Shown: piece by piece, positions 1 to 9,380 of the stretch | Layout of the letters: every line of letters starts with the position of its first letter | How positions within the stretch are numbered: the first letter of the stretch is position 1 | NCBI GenBank assembly: GCA_045613065.1 | Contig: JAZLAH010000064.1 | Coordinates: 1 to 39,853 of the forward strand | Reading direction: 5' to 3' | From: Fimenecus sp045613065 | GTDB lineage: Bacteria > Bacillota > Clostridia > Oscillospirales > Acutalibacteraceae | DNA length: 39,853 nucleotides | Notes under the pieces: model-generated | Database searches by the model: none | What the model saw: the letters and a program-made list of their open reading frames with translations, nothing else | Told to the model about the DNA's origin: nothing | Position numbers and translations under genes: made by a program

Positions 1-1484
1 ATATCAGGCATTTTTACAGTTTCTTTAGTATCAGTTGCAATATAAAGCGTCACTTCAGTACCAATTTTAACAGTCGAACCAATTTCCGGTGATGTTTTAA
101 TAACACAACCCGGCGTAACTGTTTCAGAATACTCTGAAATAACAGTTGATATAATTCCTCTTTGGTTTAAAAATGACTTTGCTTTTTCTTCTGTCATACC
201 AATAATTGATGTATCAATGAGAATACTGTTTTTTTGTGCAATAGTCAATGTTATTGTGGAACCTTTATCAACTTTTGTGCTTGAAATAGGGTCCTGAGAA
301 ATAACTGTACCATCATCTAAAGTGGAATTTTCTATCATTTCAATCTCAAAAGTGAAAATATCAGTATATTTCTTTTCGTTTTCAATCTGAGTATAATAAT
401 TAAACCCTGTGAAATTAGGAACATCTACTTTTTGATTTTTGATACCGAACAAAATAGCACCAATAACTAATGCAAGAACAACAAAACCAGCAATAGCACC
501 CATCATAACAGCAGTTGTTTTATTCATTGAACTCTGTTCAGCAACTACAACATTATTATCATTTGAAATACGTGGCTCTCTACTAGAAAGATTATTCGTT
601 CTAATATACTTTGTAGGTTCTTGGTCAACAAAATATGAATAATCAAATTTGATTGATGGGTTTCTCTTAAAGTCATTTATATCCATAAGCATTTCTGCTG
701 CAGAACCATAACGACTATTAGGAGTTTTTTGCATTGCACGCATTGTAATCTGCTCAAGACCCATTGGAATTGTAGAAATAATCTCACGAGGCCTTTTTGC
801 TTCTTGTTGAAGTTGCATTATAGCAACAGAAACAGCACTATCTGATTGAAATGGTAACTGACCTGTAAGCATTTCATACATAACAACACCTACAGAATAG
901 ATATCTGCTTTTTCGTCTGTTACCTCACCACGAGCCTGTTCAGGACTAATATAATGAACAGAACCTATTGCTTTATCTGATGTGGTATTTGAATCGACAC
1001 GACTGAATCTTGCAATACCAAAATCTGTAACTTTAATAGTACCGTCCTGAAGAAGCAAAATATTCTGTGGTTTGATATCCTGATGAACAATACCTTTATC
1101 ATGAGCATGCTGAAGAGCAGCCAAAATCTGACCCATAAAGTGCACTGTTTCTTTCCAATTAATAACACCTTGCTGTTCAATATATTCTTTTAATGTAATT
1201 CCATCAACATATTCCATAACAATATATTGAATTCTATCACCAAAACTAACATTATAAACTCTTACAATATTTGGATGAGAAAGAACAGCAATTGCCTTTG
1301 ATTCATTTTTAAATCTTCTTTTAAATTCCTCATTAGAAAGATACTCATCTTTCAAGATTTTAATTGCAACAATTCTATCATCAATATTATCGTAAGCTTT
1401 ATATACAACGGCCATTCCACCAACGCCGATAATTTCTTTTATTTCATATCTTCCATCAAGGCGCTTTCCACAAAAGTTATCCAT
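1..1484 (-). CDS. prkC: PASTA-domain Ser/Thr protein kinase (PrkC/StkP family), C-terminus cut by window edge
   Basis: Membrane Ser/Thr kinase of the PrkC/StkP family, which senses cell-wall fragments through outside PASTA repeats and phosphorylates envelope and translation proteins. I read about 494 codons before the window edge. The ATG at 1482-1484 follows a GGAG-like site. Visible parts: glycine loop IGVGGMAVVYKA (about 19-30), catalytic Lys in AIKIL (about 42), catalytic loop HQDIKPQN (134-141), DFG (154-156), SPEQ (180-183), one membrane segment (about 327-346), then two full PASTA repeats and the start of a third. The catalytic loop has Gln where most kinases of this family have Arg (HQD, not HRD). 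It lies 23 nt behind a PP2C phosphatase gene, its usual partner. The family call is secure; how many more PASTA repeats follow cannot be seen. Confidence 0.95.
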   Translation of the reverse strand, partial: MDNFCGKRLDGRYEIKEIIGVGGMAVVYKAYDNIDDRIVAIKILKDEYLSNEEFKRRFKNESKAIAVLSHPNIVRVYNVSFGDRIQYIVMEYVDGITLKEYIEQQGVINWKETVHFMGQILAALQHAHDKGIVHQDIKPQNILLLQDGTIKVTDFGIARFSRVDSNTTSDKAIGSVHYISPEQARGEVTDEKADIYSVGVVMYEMLTGQLPFQSDSAVSVAIMQLQQEAKRPREIISTIPMGLEQITMRAMQKTPNSRYGSAAEMLMDINDFKRNPSIKFDYSYFVDQEPTKYIRTNNLSSREPRISNDNNVVVAEQSSMNKTTAVMMGAIAGFVVLALVIGAILFGIKNQKVDVPNFTGFNYYTQIENEKKYTDIFTFEIEMIENSTLDDGTVISQDPISSTKVDKGSTITLTIAQKNSILIDTSIIGMTEEKAKSFLNQRGIISTVISEYSETVTPGCVIKTSPEIGSTVKIGTEVTLYIATDTKETVKMPD

Positions 1485-1507
1485 TTGATAATCTCCTTTC
1501 ATACAAA

Positions 1508-2239
1508 TCAGTATGATAATGTTACAACAGTGACATTATCTCCACCGCCATTGTTATTAGCTCGGTTAACGAGTCTTTCGGCAAATTCATAGAATTTGCC
1601 ATCAGCAGTTAGTTCATATACTTCTTCAGGTTTAACATAATTTGTTAATCCATCAGTACATAAAATCAGAATCTCATTTCCAGACAAAAATTCTTGACAA
1701 AAATCAATACGGACATCCGAATTAACACCAAGAGCACGTGTTATATAGTTTTTTCTTGGGTCATCATTTGCTTCATCAGGAGTAAGTTTCCCACTATCAA
1801 CCATTTCTTGTACAAAAGAATGGTCCTTGGTTAATTGATTAAGTTTTCCATTAGATAAGATATAAGCTCTTGAATCTCCAACATGAGCAACATAAACTGA
1901 CTCCCCAACAATCATTGCAACAACAACTGTTGTTCCCATACCTGTCAAATTAGAATCCGACTGACCTTTTTCATAAACACTTATGTTAGCAGCAATTATT
2001 GCAGATGTGAGCATATTTTTTATTGAAATATCACTCATACCCTGACGATATGATGCTGATATTCTTTCTGAAATAAGTTTAACAGCCATAGAACTTGCAT
2101 AATTTCCACCTGCTGCACCACCCATTCCATCACATACAACTGCCCAAGCAACAGAACCAGGCAATTCACCTGCTGCATATGAATCCTGATTGGATGTTCG
2201 CACAAGACCTATATCTGTTTTAGCAACGATTTTCAACAT
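1508..2239 (-). CDS. prpC: PP2C-type Ser/Thr phosphatase (PrpC/Stp family)
   Basis: Cytoplasmic metal-dependent phosphatase that removes phosphate from proteins modified by the adjacent PASTA kinase. The 243-residue protein has the family's metal-binding motifs in order: TDIGLVRTSNQD at the N-terminus, VCDGMGG, GMGTTVVV, HVGDSRAY, CTDGLTNYV and GGGDNVTVV near the C-terminus, and it matches the usual length of about 240-250. I start at the ATG at 2237-2239 because AAGGTGAG lies just upstream and the protein then begins MLKIVAKTD as in relatives. A reading 16 codons longer only runs deeper into rlmN. Even so the gene overlaps the rlmN end by 20 nt, which suggests translational coupling. Gene order rlmN-phosphatase-kinase is common in Firmicutes. 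Confidence 0.95.
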   Translation of the reverse strand: MLKIVAKTDIGLVRTSNQDSYAAGELPGSVAWAVVCDGMGGAAGGNYASSMAVKLISERISASYRQGMSDISIKNMLTSAIIAANISVYEKGQSDSNLTGMGTTVVVAMIVGESVYVAHVGDSRAYILSNGKLNQLTKDHSFVQEMVDSGKLTPDEANDDPRKNYITRALGVNSDVRIDFCQEFLSGNEILILCTDGLTNYVKPEEVYELTADGKFYEFAERLVNRANNNGGGDNVTVVTLSY

Positions 2240-3275
2240 GCTCACCTTCTTTTCTTTTAGATGCTCTAAGCTGACCACAAGAAGCATTTATATCACTACC
2301 GAGAGTTCTTCTTACAGTTGCTGTAATTCCTCTTGAAGCCAAAATATCAATAAACTTTTTCTGTCTTTCAACAGAACTTTTAATATAACTTGTTTCTCTT
2401 ACATTATTAACAGGAATTAAATTAACGTGACAGAGAATACCTCTCAATCTTTTTGAAAGTTCCAAAGCACACTCATCACTATCATTAATTCCTTTTATCA
2501 TTGCATATTCAAATGAAATTCTTCGTCCTGTTGTATCAGCATAATACTTACAAGCTTTAAGAAGTTCATCAATATCATATTTTTTGTTGATTGGCATTGA
2601 TGAATTTCTGATATTGTTGTTCGGTGCATGTAATGAAACCGACAAAGTTAATCCAAGTTTTTCATCAGCCAATTCATAAATTTTAGGCACAACACCACAA
2701 GTTGATAAAGAAATATGTCGCATACTCATATTCTGACCTTTTTCATGAGTAATGAGATTAAGCATTTTTAAAACATTATCATAGTTATCAAAAGGCTCAC
2801 CTGTACCCATAAGTACAAGATGATTAATCTTTATATTCAAATCTTTTTGAGCAGTATAAATTTCAGATAACATCTCACCTGTTGAAAGTTGACGAACAAA
2901 ACCACCAATTGCAGATGCACAAAAACTGCATCCCATTTTACAACCAACCTGAGTTGAAATGCAAATTGAATAGCCATATTTATATTTCATTACAACACTT
3001 TCAACATACTCACCATCAGAAAGAGTAAATAAATACTTAACCGTTTCGTCAATTTTAGAAACTAGTTTTGTATTTATTAAAAGATTATTAAAGTAAAATG
3101 TCTCGCTTAATTTTTGACGCATATCTTTAGAAATATTTGTCATTTCATCAAATGAAGATACACATTTTTCATGCACCCATGAAAAAATCTGGTTAATCCT
3201 GAATTTAGGAAATCCAAGATTTAATATTTCATTTGAAAGCTCATCATAACTCAATGAACGAATGTCTTTTACCAT
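2220..3275 (-). CDS. rlmN: 23S rRNA (adenine-2503-C2)-methyltransferase RlmN
   Basis: Radical SAM enzyme that methylates C2 of A2503 in 23S rRNA and, in relatives, A37 of some tRNAs. The iron-sulfur cluster motif CKMGCSFC (Cys 112, 116, 119) follows STQVG. HLVLMGTGEPFDN and the C-terminal NASCGQL carry further family signatures, including the Cys that forms the methylated intermediate. At 351 residues it is normal length. It starts 5 nt after the rsmB stop and its end overlaps the phosphatase start. Confidence 0.97.
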   Translation of the reverse strand: MVKDIRSLSYDELSNEILNLGFPKFRINQIFSWVHEKCVSSFDEMTNISKDMRQKLSETFYFNNLLINTKLVSKIDETVKYLFTLSDGEYVESVVMKYKYGYSICISTQVGCKMGCSFCASAIGGFVRQLSTGEMLSEIYTAQKDLNIKINHLVLMGTGEPFDNYDNVLKMLNLITHEKGQNMSMRHISLSTCGVVPKIYELADEKLGLTLSVSLHAPNNNIRNSSMPINKKYDIDELLKACKYYADTTGRRISFEYAMIKGINDSDECALELSKRLRGILCHVNLIPVNNVRETSYIKSSVERQKKFIDILASRGITATVRRTLGSDINASCGQLRASKRKEGEHVENRC

Positions 3276-3280
3276 TTAAT

Positions 3281-4546
3281 TTATTCCTTAATCAATTTTG
3301 CATAAAAGAAACCATCGGAGATTGCACTTGGTTCAACTGTAACCATACCACCATTTTTAAAGTCTTTATGTTCGTTTAAAAATCTTTCGCAAACATCCTG
3401 GTTTTCTTTTTTACTCAACGAACAAGTAGAGTACATAATTACACCTTTATCCTTAAGATATAAGGCAGCATTATTTAAAATATTATATTGCAATTCACAT
3501 AATTTGTCAACAAAGTCAAAGTCCTTATACTTTATCTCAGGCTTTCTTCTAATTACACCAAGACCTGCACAAGGAACATCACACAAAATCTTATCTGCCT
3601 TTGGCAAATCAGGATTATAAACAGATGCATCTCCAATACATGCGTTAATAATATTTATTCCAAGTCTTTCTGCACCATCATTAAGTAATTTAATCTTGTG
3701 GTCATATAAATCAAAGGAATAAATTGCACCTTGATTTTCCATTATTTCAGCCATTGTAAATGATTTTCCACCAGGAGCGGCACACATATCAAATACTACA
3801 TCACCTTTTTTTGGGGCAAAGGTATCCATAGACTGCTGAGAAGCTAAATCCTGAGCATGAAAATATCCTTTTTTATAACATCTTGATTTAAAAATAGACT
3901 TACCTAATAAAATTTCCAATGCAAAATTATTAGATTCACAGATTTCAGCAACAATTTCTTCTTCAAATAATTTCTTGCATAATTCTTCTGGTGTAATTTT
4001 AAGAGTATTAACCCTTATATAAGTTGGAACAGTCCCTACAGAAGAACTCAATATATTTTCTGTATATGTAACGCCATAATCCTCAATAAATTGTGATACA
4101 AGATTTTCAGGACAAGAGTATTTAATACTTAAATCATATATTATATTATCTGTTTCAGGTAACAAAATATCTGCTGATGATATTTTTCTTAAAACCGAAT
4201 TAATAAGACCTGATGCAAAGGCACATTTAACTTTTCTGGACAGTTTAACACTCTCATTAACTGCAGCAGAAACAGGCACCTTGTCCATATATTGAAGCTG
4301 ATAAACACCCATTCTTAAAATTGTAAGAACTTGCGGATTAAGCTTTTTTATTGGTTGAGTCAAAACCTTAGAAAGATAATAATCGAGGGTGATTTTGCGT
4401 TCCAAAACTCCATATACCAAAGCACAAACAAACGCTGATGATGTCGCTTCATATTTATTTAAAATAGAATCAAGTGCAATGTTCGAATATGCCTTATCAT
4501 GTTCAATTTTACTTAAAATTTTATAAGCTAATAATCTATCATCCAT
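3281..4546 (-). CDS. rsmB: 16S rRNA (cytosine-967-C5)-methyltransferase RsmB
   Basis: SAM-dependent methyltransferase for C967 of 16S rRNA. The N-terminal third is a NusB-like RNA-binding domain (MDDRLLAYKILSKIE onward, with LRMGVYQL). The catalytic half holds DMCAAPGGKS (SAM binding), CDVPCAGLG (motif IV Pro-Cys) and YSTCSLSKKEN (motif VI Cys, the nucleophile). The length of 421 residues is typical. It sits 3 nt behind the zinc peptidase gene in the fmt-rsmB-rlmN order common in Firmicutes. Confidence 0.97.
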   Translation of the reverse strand: MDDRLLAYKILSKIEHDKAYSNIALDSILNKYEATSSAFVCALVYGVLERKITLDYYLSKVLTQPIKKLNPQVLTILRMGVYQLQYMDKVPVSAAVNESVKLSRKVKCAFASGLINSVLRKISSADILLPETDNIIYDLSIKYSCPENLVSQFIEDYGVTYTENILSSSVGTVPTYIRVNTLKITPEELCKKLFEEEIVAEICESNNFALEILLGKSIFKSRCYKKGYFHAQDLASQQSMDTFAPKKGDVVFDMCAAPGGKSFTMAEIMENQGAIYSFDLYDHKIKLLNDGAERLGINIINACIGDASVYNPDLPKADKILCDVPCAGLGVIRRKPEIKYKDFDFVDKLCELQYNILNNAALYLKDKGVIMYSTCSLSKKENQDVCERFLNEHKDFKNGGMVTVEPSAISDGFFYAKLIKE

Positions 4547-4549
4547 AAA

Positions 4550-5257
4550 TCAATCTCTTCTTCTGTTCATAGATAAAATTAATCTTAATAAGTTAGCAAC
4601 ACTAACTGCAAGTGCAGCAACATAAGTCATGGCAGCTGCAGAAAGCACATTTTTTGCACCCTTCTTTTCTTCATCACTAAGAATGTCAATATCACTGATT
4701 ACATTTAAAGCTCTCTTACTTGCATTGAATTCAACAGGTAATGTAACAAGTTGAAAAAGAACTGCAAATGAAAAGAAAATAATACCCGCTAATGCCAATG
4801 GTTCAAAACTAAGAAATAAACCAAGAACTGCAAGAGGAATACCTGCTTTTGAACCTATATTTGCTAATGGTAAAATAGTATTCCTGATTTTTATTGCAGA
4901 ATAATTTTCAGCATATTGTGCTGCATGACCTGCTTCGTGACAAGCGACTCCAATTGCAGCAACAGATGTTGAATTATAAACTTTATCAGATAATCTTATA
5001 ACATTTGCTTTAGGATCAAAATGGTCTGTAAGATTTCCTGAAACTCTTTCTATCTGTACATTTGTAATTCCATAATATCTTAAAATTTCAAAAGCAGCCT
5101 GTGCTCCTGTAATTCTTCGACTAGACATTACTTGTGAATACTTTTTAAATGATGAGTTTACCTTAGCAGATGCAATCATCGATAAAATGACCATTGGTAA
5201 AACAAGAATTATATAATAATAATTTGAAATATAATGATATGAAAAATATCCATTCAT
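4550..5257 (-). CDS. YugP-like membrane zinc metallopeptidase
   Basis: Probable integral-membrane zinc protease of the YugP family (Pfam Zn_peptidase_2). The key motif is HEAGHA (about residues 107-112) preceded by a hydrophobic start (YYIILVLPMVILSMIAS) and followed by two strong membrane stretches in the second half (LAGIIFFSFAVLFQLVTLP and a C-terminal one before SMNRRRD). The length of 235 fits the family. No substrate is known to me. It lies between fmt (2 nt gap) and rsmB (3 nt gap), a position often seen for this family in Clostridia. Confidence 0.9.
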   Translation of the reverse strand: MNGYFSYHYISNYYYIILVLPMVILSMIASAKVNSSFKKYSQVMSSRRITGAQAAFEILRYYGITNVQIERVSGNLTDHFDPKANVIRLSDKVYNSTSVAAIGVACHEAGHAAQYAENYSAIKIRNTILPLANIGSKAGIPLAVLGLFLSFEPLALAGIIFFSFAVLFQLVTLPVEFNASKRALNVISDIDILSDEEKKGAKNVLSAAAMTYVAALAVSVANLLRLILSMNRRRD

Positions 5258-5259
5258 AG

Positions 5260-6192
5260 TTATTCTCCTATAATAGTACCCTTCTCGATTTTATGACCTC
5301 TAAGAAAACTTGCTGAGTCCATTTTTCGTTTTCCTTCAGCCTGAATTTCAAGAATTTCAATACAATTACCATCACCGCACATACAAACAATCCTGTTATT
5401 ATTATCGACAATTTCTCCTGGATTTCCTGAGAATTTTTCAGTTAATTTCTGTGATTTATGGATTTTATATGTTTTTCCGTCAATTTTTGTTGTTGCAACA
5501 GGCCAAGGATAAAGACCACGGATTTGATTATGAACTTCTAATGCTGATTTAGAAAAATCAACGGGACATAAGTCTTTTGAAAGCATTGAAGCATATGATG
5601 ATTGAGATTCATCTTGCTTTACAGGATTCAAAGCATTATTTTTAACTAAATTGATTGTTTCAATCAAAACTTCTGCACCCATATCTGATAATGTGTCAAA
5701 AAGTTCACCTGCATTCATATTTTCAGGAATATCAAATGTTTTAGTCATAAGAATATCCCCTGTATCAATTCCAATATCCATTTGTTGAGCAGTAATTCCT
5801 GTTACTGTATCACCATTCAAAATACTCCATTGAATTGGAGCAGCACCACGAAGTTTTGGAAGTAATGATGCGTGAATATTTATACAACCATACTTAACAC
5901 TTTCAAGAATTTCTTTAGGTAAAATCTTTCCAAAAGCAACTACAACAATCAAATCGGCATTAAGAGAGTTGATAATGTCAAGTGCTGTACCATCTCGCAT
6001 TGAATTTGGTTGAAAAACATTTATATTATTTTCAGCAGCACAGACTTTAACTGGCGGAGGTGTTAACTCATATCCTCTACCCTTTGGTTTATCAGGTTGA
6101 GTAAATACACCTACAACCTCATTTTCACTTTCAACTAAAGCTTTAAGACATGGAACAGCAAAGTCAGGTGTTCCCATAAATATAATTCTCAT
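5260..6192 (-). CDS. fmt: Methionyl-tRNA formyltransferase
   Basis: Formylates the methionine on initiator tRNA using 10-formyl-tetrahydrofolate. The N-terminal formyltransferase domain shows MRIIFMGTPDFAVP, the catalytic-site segment INIHASLLPKLRGAAPI and QQMDIGIDTGD. The C-terminal tRNA-binding domain includes RGLYPWPVA. The 310-residue length is standard. It is 4 nt behind def, so making and removing the N-formyl group are encoded as a pair. Confidence 0.97.
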   Translation of the reverse strand: MRIIFMGTPDFAVPCLKALVESENEVVGVFTQPDKPKGRGYELTPPPVKVCAAENNINVFQPNSMRDGTALDIINSLNADLIVVVAFGKILPKEILESVKYGCINIHASLLPKLRGAAPIQWSILNGDTVTGITAQQMDIGIDTGDILMTKTFDIPENMNAGELFDTLSDMGAEVLIETINLVKNNALNPVKQDESQSSYASMLSKDLCPVDFSKSALEVHNQIRGLYPWPVATTKIDGKTYKIHKSQKLTEKFSGNPGEIVDNNNRIVCMCGDGNCIEILEIQAEGKRKMDSASFLRGHKIEKGTIIGE

Positions 6193-6196
6193 AAAT

Positions 6197-6667
6197 TTAT
6201 TCCTTACAATATTTATTTATTTCTTCTTGTGATGCAAGATTATCAATATACAATACACCATCAAGATGGTCAATTTCATGACAGAACGCTTTTGCTTTTA
6301 ATTCACTACCCTTGTATACACACCAATTACCATTTCTGTTCTGAGCCTTAACCTTAACAGTCATTGGTCTTGTTGTTGTACCTTGTTTTCCAGGTAAAGA
6401 TAAACATCCTTCTGCACTACACTGAACACCATCTTTTTCAATTATTTCAGGATTAATAAGTTCCATCAATCCATCACCAACATCAATTACAACAACTCTT
6501 TTAAGAATTCCAACCTGAACAGCAGCTAAACCTACACCCTCTGCCTGATACATTGTATCTTTCATATCATCAAGAAGTTGCCATAAACGTTCATCGAAAC
6601 TTTCAACGACTCTACTCTTTTTTCTTAAAATAGGGTCTTCATCAACTCTTATATTTCTAATAGCCAT
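6197..6667 (-). CDS. def: Peptide deformylase
   Basis: Iron- or zinc-dependent enzyme that removes the formyl group from new proteins. All three family motifs are present: GVGLAAVQ (motif 1), EGCLSLP (motif 2, with the metal-binding Cys) and HEIDHLDG (motif 3, two metal-binding His and the catalytic Glu). At 156 residues it is a compact type 1 form. It follows priA by 10 nt and precedes fmt. Confidence 0.97.
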   Translation of the reverse strand: MAIRNIRVDEDPILRKKSRVVESFDERLWQLLDDMKDTMYQAEGVGLAAVQVGILKRVVVIDVGDGLMELINPEIIEKDGVQCSAEGCLSLPGKQGTTTRPMTVKVKAQNRNGNWCVYKGSELKAKAFCHEIDHLDGVLYIDNLASQEEINKYCKE

Positions 6668-6677
6668 TTTAATCTCC

Positions 6678-9131
6678 TTAAATTATACTCTCAGGATTAA
6701 TATCAGCAAAAACATTTACATTATCTTTCTTATTTTTTGCAAATTCTTTTAAAAGTTCGCTAATCATATCCCTAAATTTTCTATCATTTTTACATTTTAT
6801 AATAATTCTACCACGATACTTACCACCAATTTTTGCTATTCGTGGAGTAACTGGACCTAAAACAATAATCTTAATTTCAGAATATTTTTCTGAATGAATT
6901 TTCTTCAACATTTCAAGAAAGTCTAAAGCTGCTTTGTTAACAGAGAATTCTTTTTCTGATGAAAAACCAATAATACACAAATCGCAAAAAGGAGGATAAA
7001 CCATAACTTTTCGTATAGGAATTTCAACATTATAAAAAGACTCATAGTCTTGATTTTTTGCCATTAAAACAACTTCACTATCAGGAAATGCTGTTTGTAT
7101 ATATGCTTTTCCAGGATGATTACCTCGACCACTACGACCAACAACCTGAGTAATTAAATCAAAAGCTCTTTCACCACTTTTATAATCATCATTGTTAAGC
7201 ATCTGGTCAACACTCAAAACACCGACAAGAGTAACATCAGGAAAATTTAATCCTTTTGCAACCATCTGTGTACCGACCATTATATCGTATTCACCATTTT
7301 CAAAGCTTTTAAAATATTTTTCGTATGAATATCGTGAACTAGTTGTATCAGTATCCATTCTTAAAATTTTGGCATTAGGAACTATAAGTTTTAATTCTTC
7401 CTCAAGTTTTTGTGTACCCATACCTTTAAAATTAACTGAATCATTATTACAATTACTGCATTTGGTTGAATAAGGTACAGAATAGCCACAATAATGACAC
7501 ATCAAACGATTATTTTTAATATGATATGTAAGTGAAATACTACAGTTAGGACACGTAGCAACCGTACCACATTCTGTACAAGATGCATATGTGTTGTACC
7601 CTCGTCTGTTTAAAAGAAGAATTGTTTGTTTCCTATTATTAAAATTTTCTCTTATTTCATCAGCCAAATGATTACTGATATTTTCAAGAACCATATCACT
7701 TTGATATGTTGTATCTATAGTCTGTACATCAGGCAATATAGCATTACCATATCTTTCTTTTAATTTGAAAAGAGAATATACACCACATTGAGCTTTTGTA
7801 TATGTATCAATAGATGGGGTCGCAGATGCAAGAACAAGAAGTCCATTATTACAACCAATTCTATATTGAGCAACCTCTCTTGCATGATATCGTGGTGACA
7901 TTTCAGATTTATAAGTGTGTTCTTGTTCTTCATCAATAATAACAAGTCCTAGTTTATCAAAAGGAGCAAAAATTGCTGAACGAGTACCTATTGCAATTTT
8001 TGCATCTCCCTGTTTTATTCTCTTCCACTCATCAAGACGTTGACCCATAGAAAGAGAACTATGAAAAACGGCTACCTTATCACCATATCTGTTATAAAAA
8101 AGAGATAGCATTTGAGGAGTTAAAGATATTTCTGGAATCATAACAACAATTCCTTTATCTGTCTTCAATGCTTCATCGATAAGCTTAAGATAAATTTGCG
8201 TCTTACCACTACCTGTAACACCAAACAGTAAAGCACCTTTAGGTGAATCATCCATATATAAGGATAAAAGACCATTAAAAGCCTCATTCTGTTCATTTGA
8301 AAGAAAAATTTCTTTCGTTTCACCTGAATCATAATTTTCATATGGAGCTCTGAAAGCCTCATCATCATATAATTCAACTACACCTTTATTCTCTAATGCA
8401 GTTATAACTGCAACAGAAAATCCTGTAAAATAACACAATTCTTTAACAGAAGCAACACCAACATCAGCCAAAACATTGACAATTTCTTTCTGTTTTTTAG
8501 TCAGACTTTCAATCAATTCCAGTTCAGTTTCCGGATTAATCTTTAACTGTACCATTTTAATAGTCGCGTCATTTACTCGTCTCTGTGTGTCAATATTTCT
8601 TAAAAGAATGCCTGACTCTACCATTTTATCAAGAACTGAAATATTCTTTTTTATTTTACACTCCGAAATTATTTTTTCGCTTTTAATAAATGACCGTTTA
8701 CCATTAAGATATTCATAAACATCATTTTCTTTTTCTCCTGCGATAGCACCATTAAAATCAGGATTTACAGCATAAAAAGTATTAACAGACATTAAAAGTC
8801 CTAGTGGTAAAAACAGTTTACAAGCATCATAATAAGTACAAAAATATCTATCTCGAACAAAATTTGCAGTTTTAAGCATTTCACGAGTTAATAAAGGTTT
8901 ATCATCTATGACAGAAGATATATCTTTTAATTTTTTTGTAGTAGAAATGCTACTTTGAACTGAAAAAACAATTCCAACTCGTGTTTTAGAAGAATTACCA
9001 AACCGAACAAGAACACGTTTTCCAGGTAAAACTTCCTCATATAAATAATCAGGGACAGAATAATCGAACAACATATCAAAAGAATATGCTGTATTTTCAA
9101 CAGCAACTTTTGCAACAGTTAAAAGTTCCAT
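6678..9131 (-). CDS. priA: Primosomal protein N' (replication restart helicase PriA)
   Basis: DNA helicase that reloads the replisome at stalled forks. The 817-residue protein has an N-terminal DNA-binding region, a Walker A motif GVTGSGKT (304-311), a Walker B/DEAH-type motif IIDEEQEHTYK, and a Cys-rich zinc region with pairs CTEC, CPNC, CHYC and CSNC between the two helicase lobes. GRSGRGNHPG marks helicase motif VI. The start is backed by GAGGAGGG upstream. It forms the common rpoZ-priA-def-fmt order; the 39 nt gap after rpoZ is among the larger ones in this operon. Confidence 0.97.
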   Translation of the reverse strand: MELLTVAKVAVENTAYSFDMLFDYSVPDYLYEEVLPGKRVLVRFGNSSKTRVGIVFSVQSSISTTKKLKDISSVIDDKPLLTREMLKTANFVRDRYFCTYYDACKLFLPLGLLMSVNTFYAVNPDFNGAIAGEKENDVYEYLNGKRSFIKSEKIISECKIKKNISVLDKMVESGILLRNIDTQRRVNDATIKMVQLKINPETELELIESLTKKQKEIVNVLADVGVASVKELCYFTGFSVAVITALENKGVVELYDDEAFRAPYENYDSGETKEIFLSNEQNEAFNGLLSLYMDDSPKGALLFGVTGSGKTQIYLKLIDEALKTDKGIVVMIPEISLTPQMLSLFYNRYGDKVAVFHSSLSMGQRLDEWKRIKQGDAKIAIGTRSAIFAPFDKLGLVIIDEEQEHTYKSEMSPRYHAREVAQYRIGCNNGLLVLASATPSIDTYTKAQCGVYSLFKLKERYGNAILPDVQTIDTTYQSDMVLENISNHLADEIRENFNNRKQTILLLNRRGYNTYASCTECGTVATCPNCSISLTYHIKNNRLMCHYCGYSVPYSTKCSNCNNDSVNFKGMGTQKLEEELKLIVPNAKILRMDTDTTSSRYSYEKYFKSFENGEYDIMVGTQMVAKGLNFPDVTLVGVLSVDQMLNNDDYKSGERAFDLITQVVGRSGRGNHPGKAYIQTAFPDSEVVLMAKNQDYESFYNVEIPIRKVMVYPPFCDLCIIGFSSEKEFSVNKAALDFLEMLKKIHSEKYSEIKIIVLGPVTPRIAKIGGKYRGRIIIKCKNDRKFRDMISELLKEFAKNKKDNVNVFADINPESII

Positions 9132-9170
9132 ACTCTGCCCTCCTCATATTATTTTATTTAATTTTTTTAA

Positions 9171-9380
9171 TTATATATTACGTATTTCTTCTGGTTCAAC
9201 AACCTTAAATTCTCCTGCAATAATCTCATCTAACGCAATGCTTACAGGCTTTTCATTAAGAATTTCTCCATTTTCCTGTGCATCAGAAGAAATATCTCTT
9301 GCTCTTTTAGCAATTGCAGTTACAAGAGAATAACGGCTTGTACGATTTTTAAGTACATTTCTTAAATCTGGATTAAACAT
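9171..9380 (-). CDS. rpoZ: DNA-directed RNA polymerase omega subunit
   Basis: Small subunit that helps fold and hold the beta' subunit of RNA polymerase. The 69-residue protein shows the family pattern: NRTSRYSLVTAIAKRAR near residues 12-28 followed by an acidic stretch and a KPVSIALDEI segment. Its start overlaps the gmk end by 8 nt. The gmk-rpoZ pairing is widely conserved and supports the call despite the small size. Confidence 0.93.
   Translation of the reverse strand: MFNPDLRNVLKNRTSRYSLVTAIAKRARDISSDAQENGEILNEKPVSIALDEIIAGEFKVVEPEEIRNI

Noticed and set aside
1219..1230. ACAATATATTGA, one base off the cdaA palindrome
   Set aside because: It lies inside the kinase coding sequence with no promoter nearby; such near matches are expected in AT-rich DNA.
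7192..7473. Plus-strand frame of 93 codons opposite priA
   Set aside because: Shadow of the priA reading frame, with no start signal and no recognisable product.
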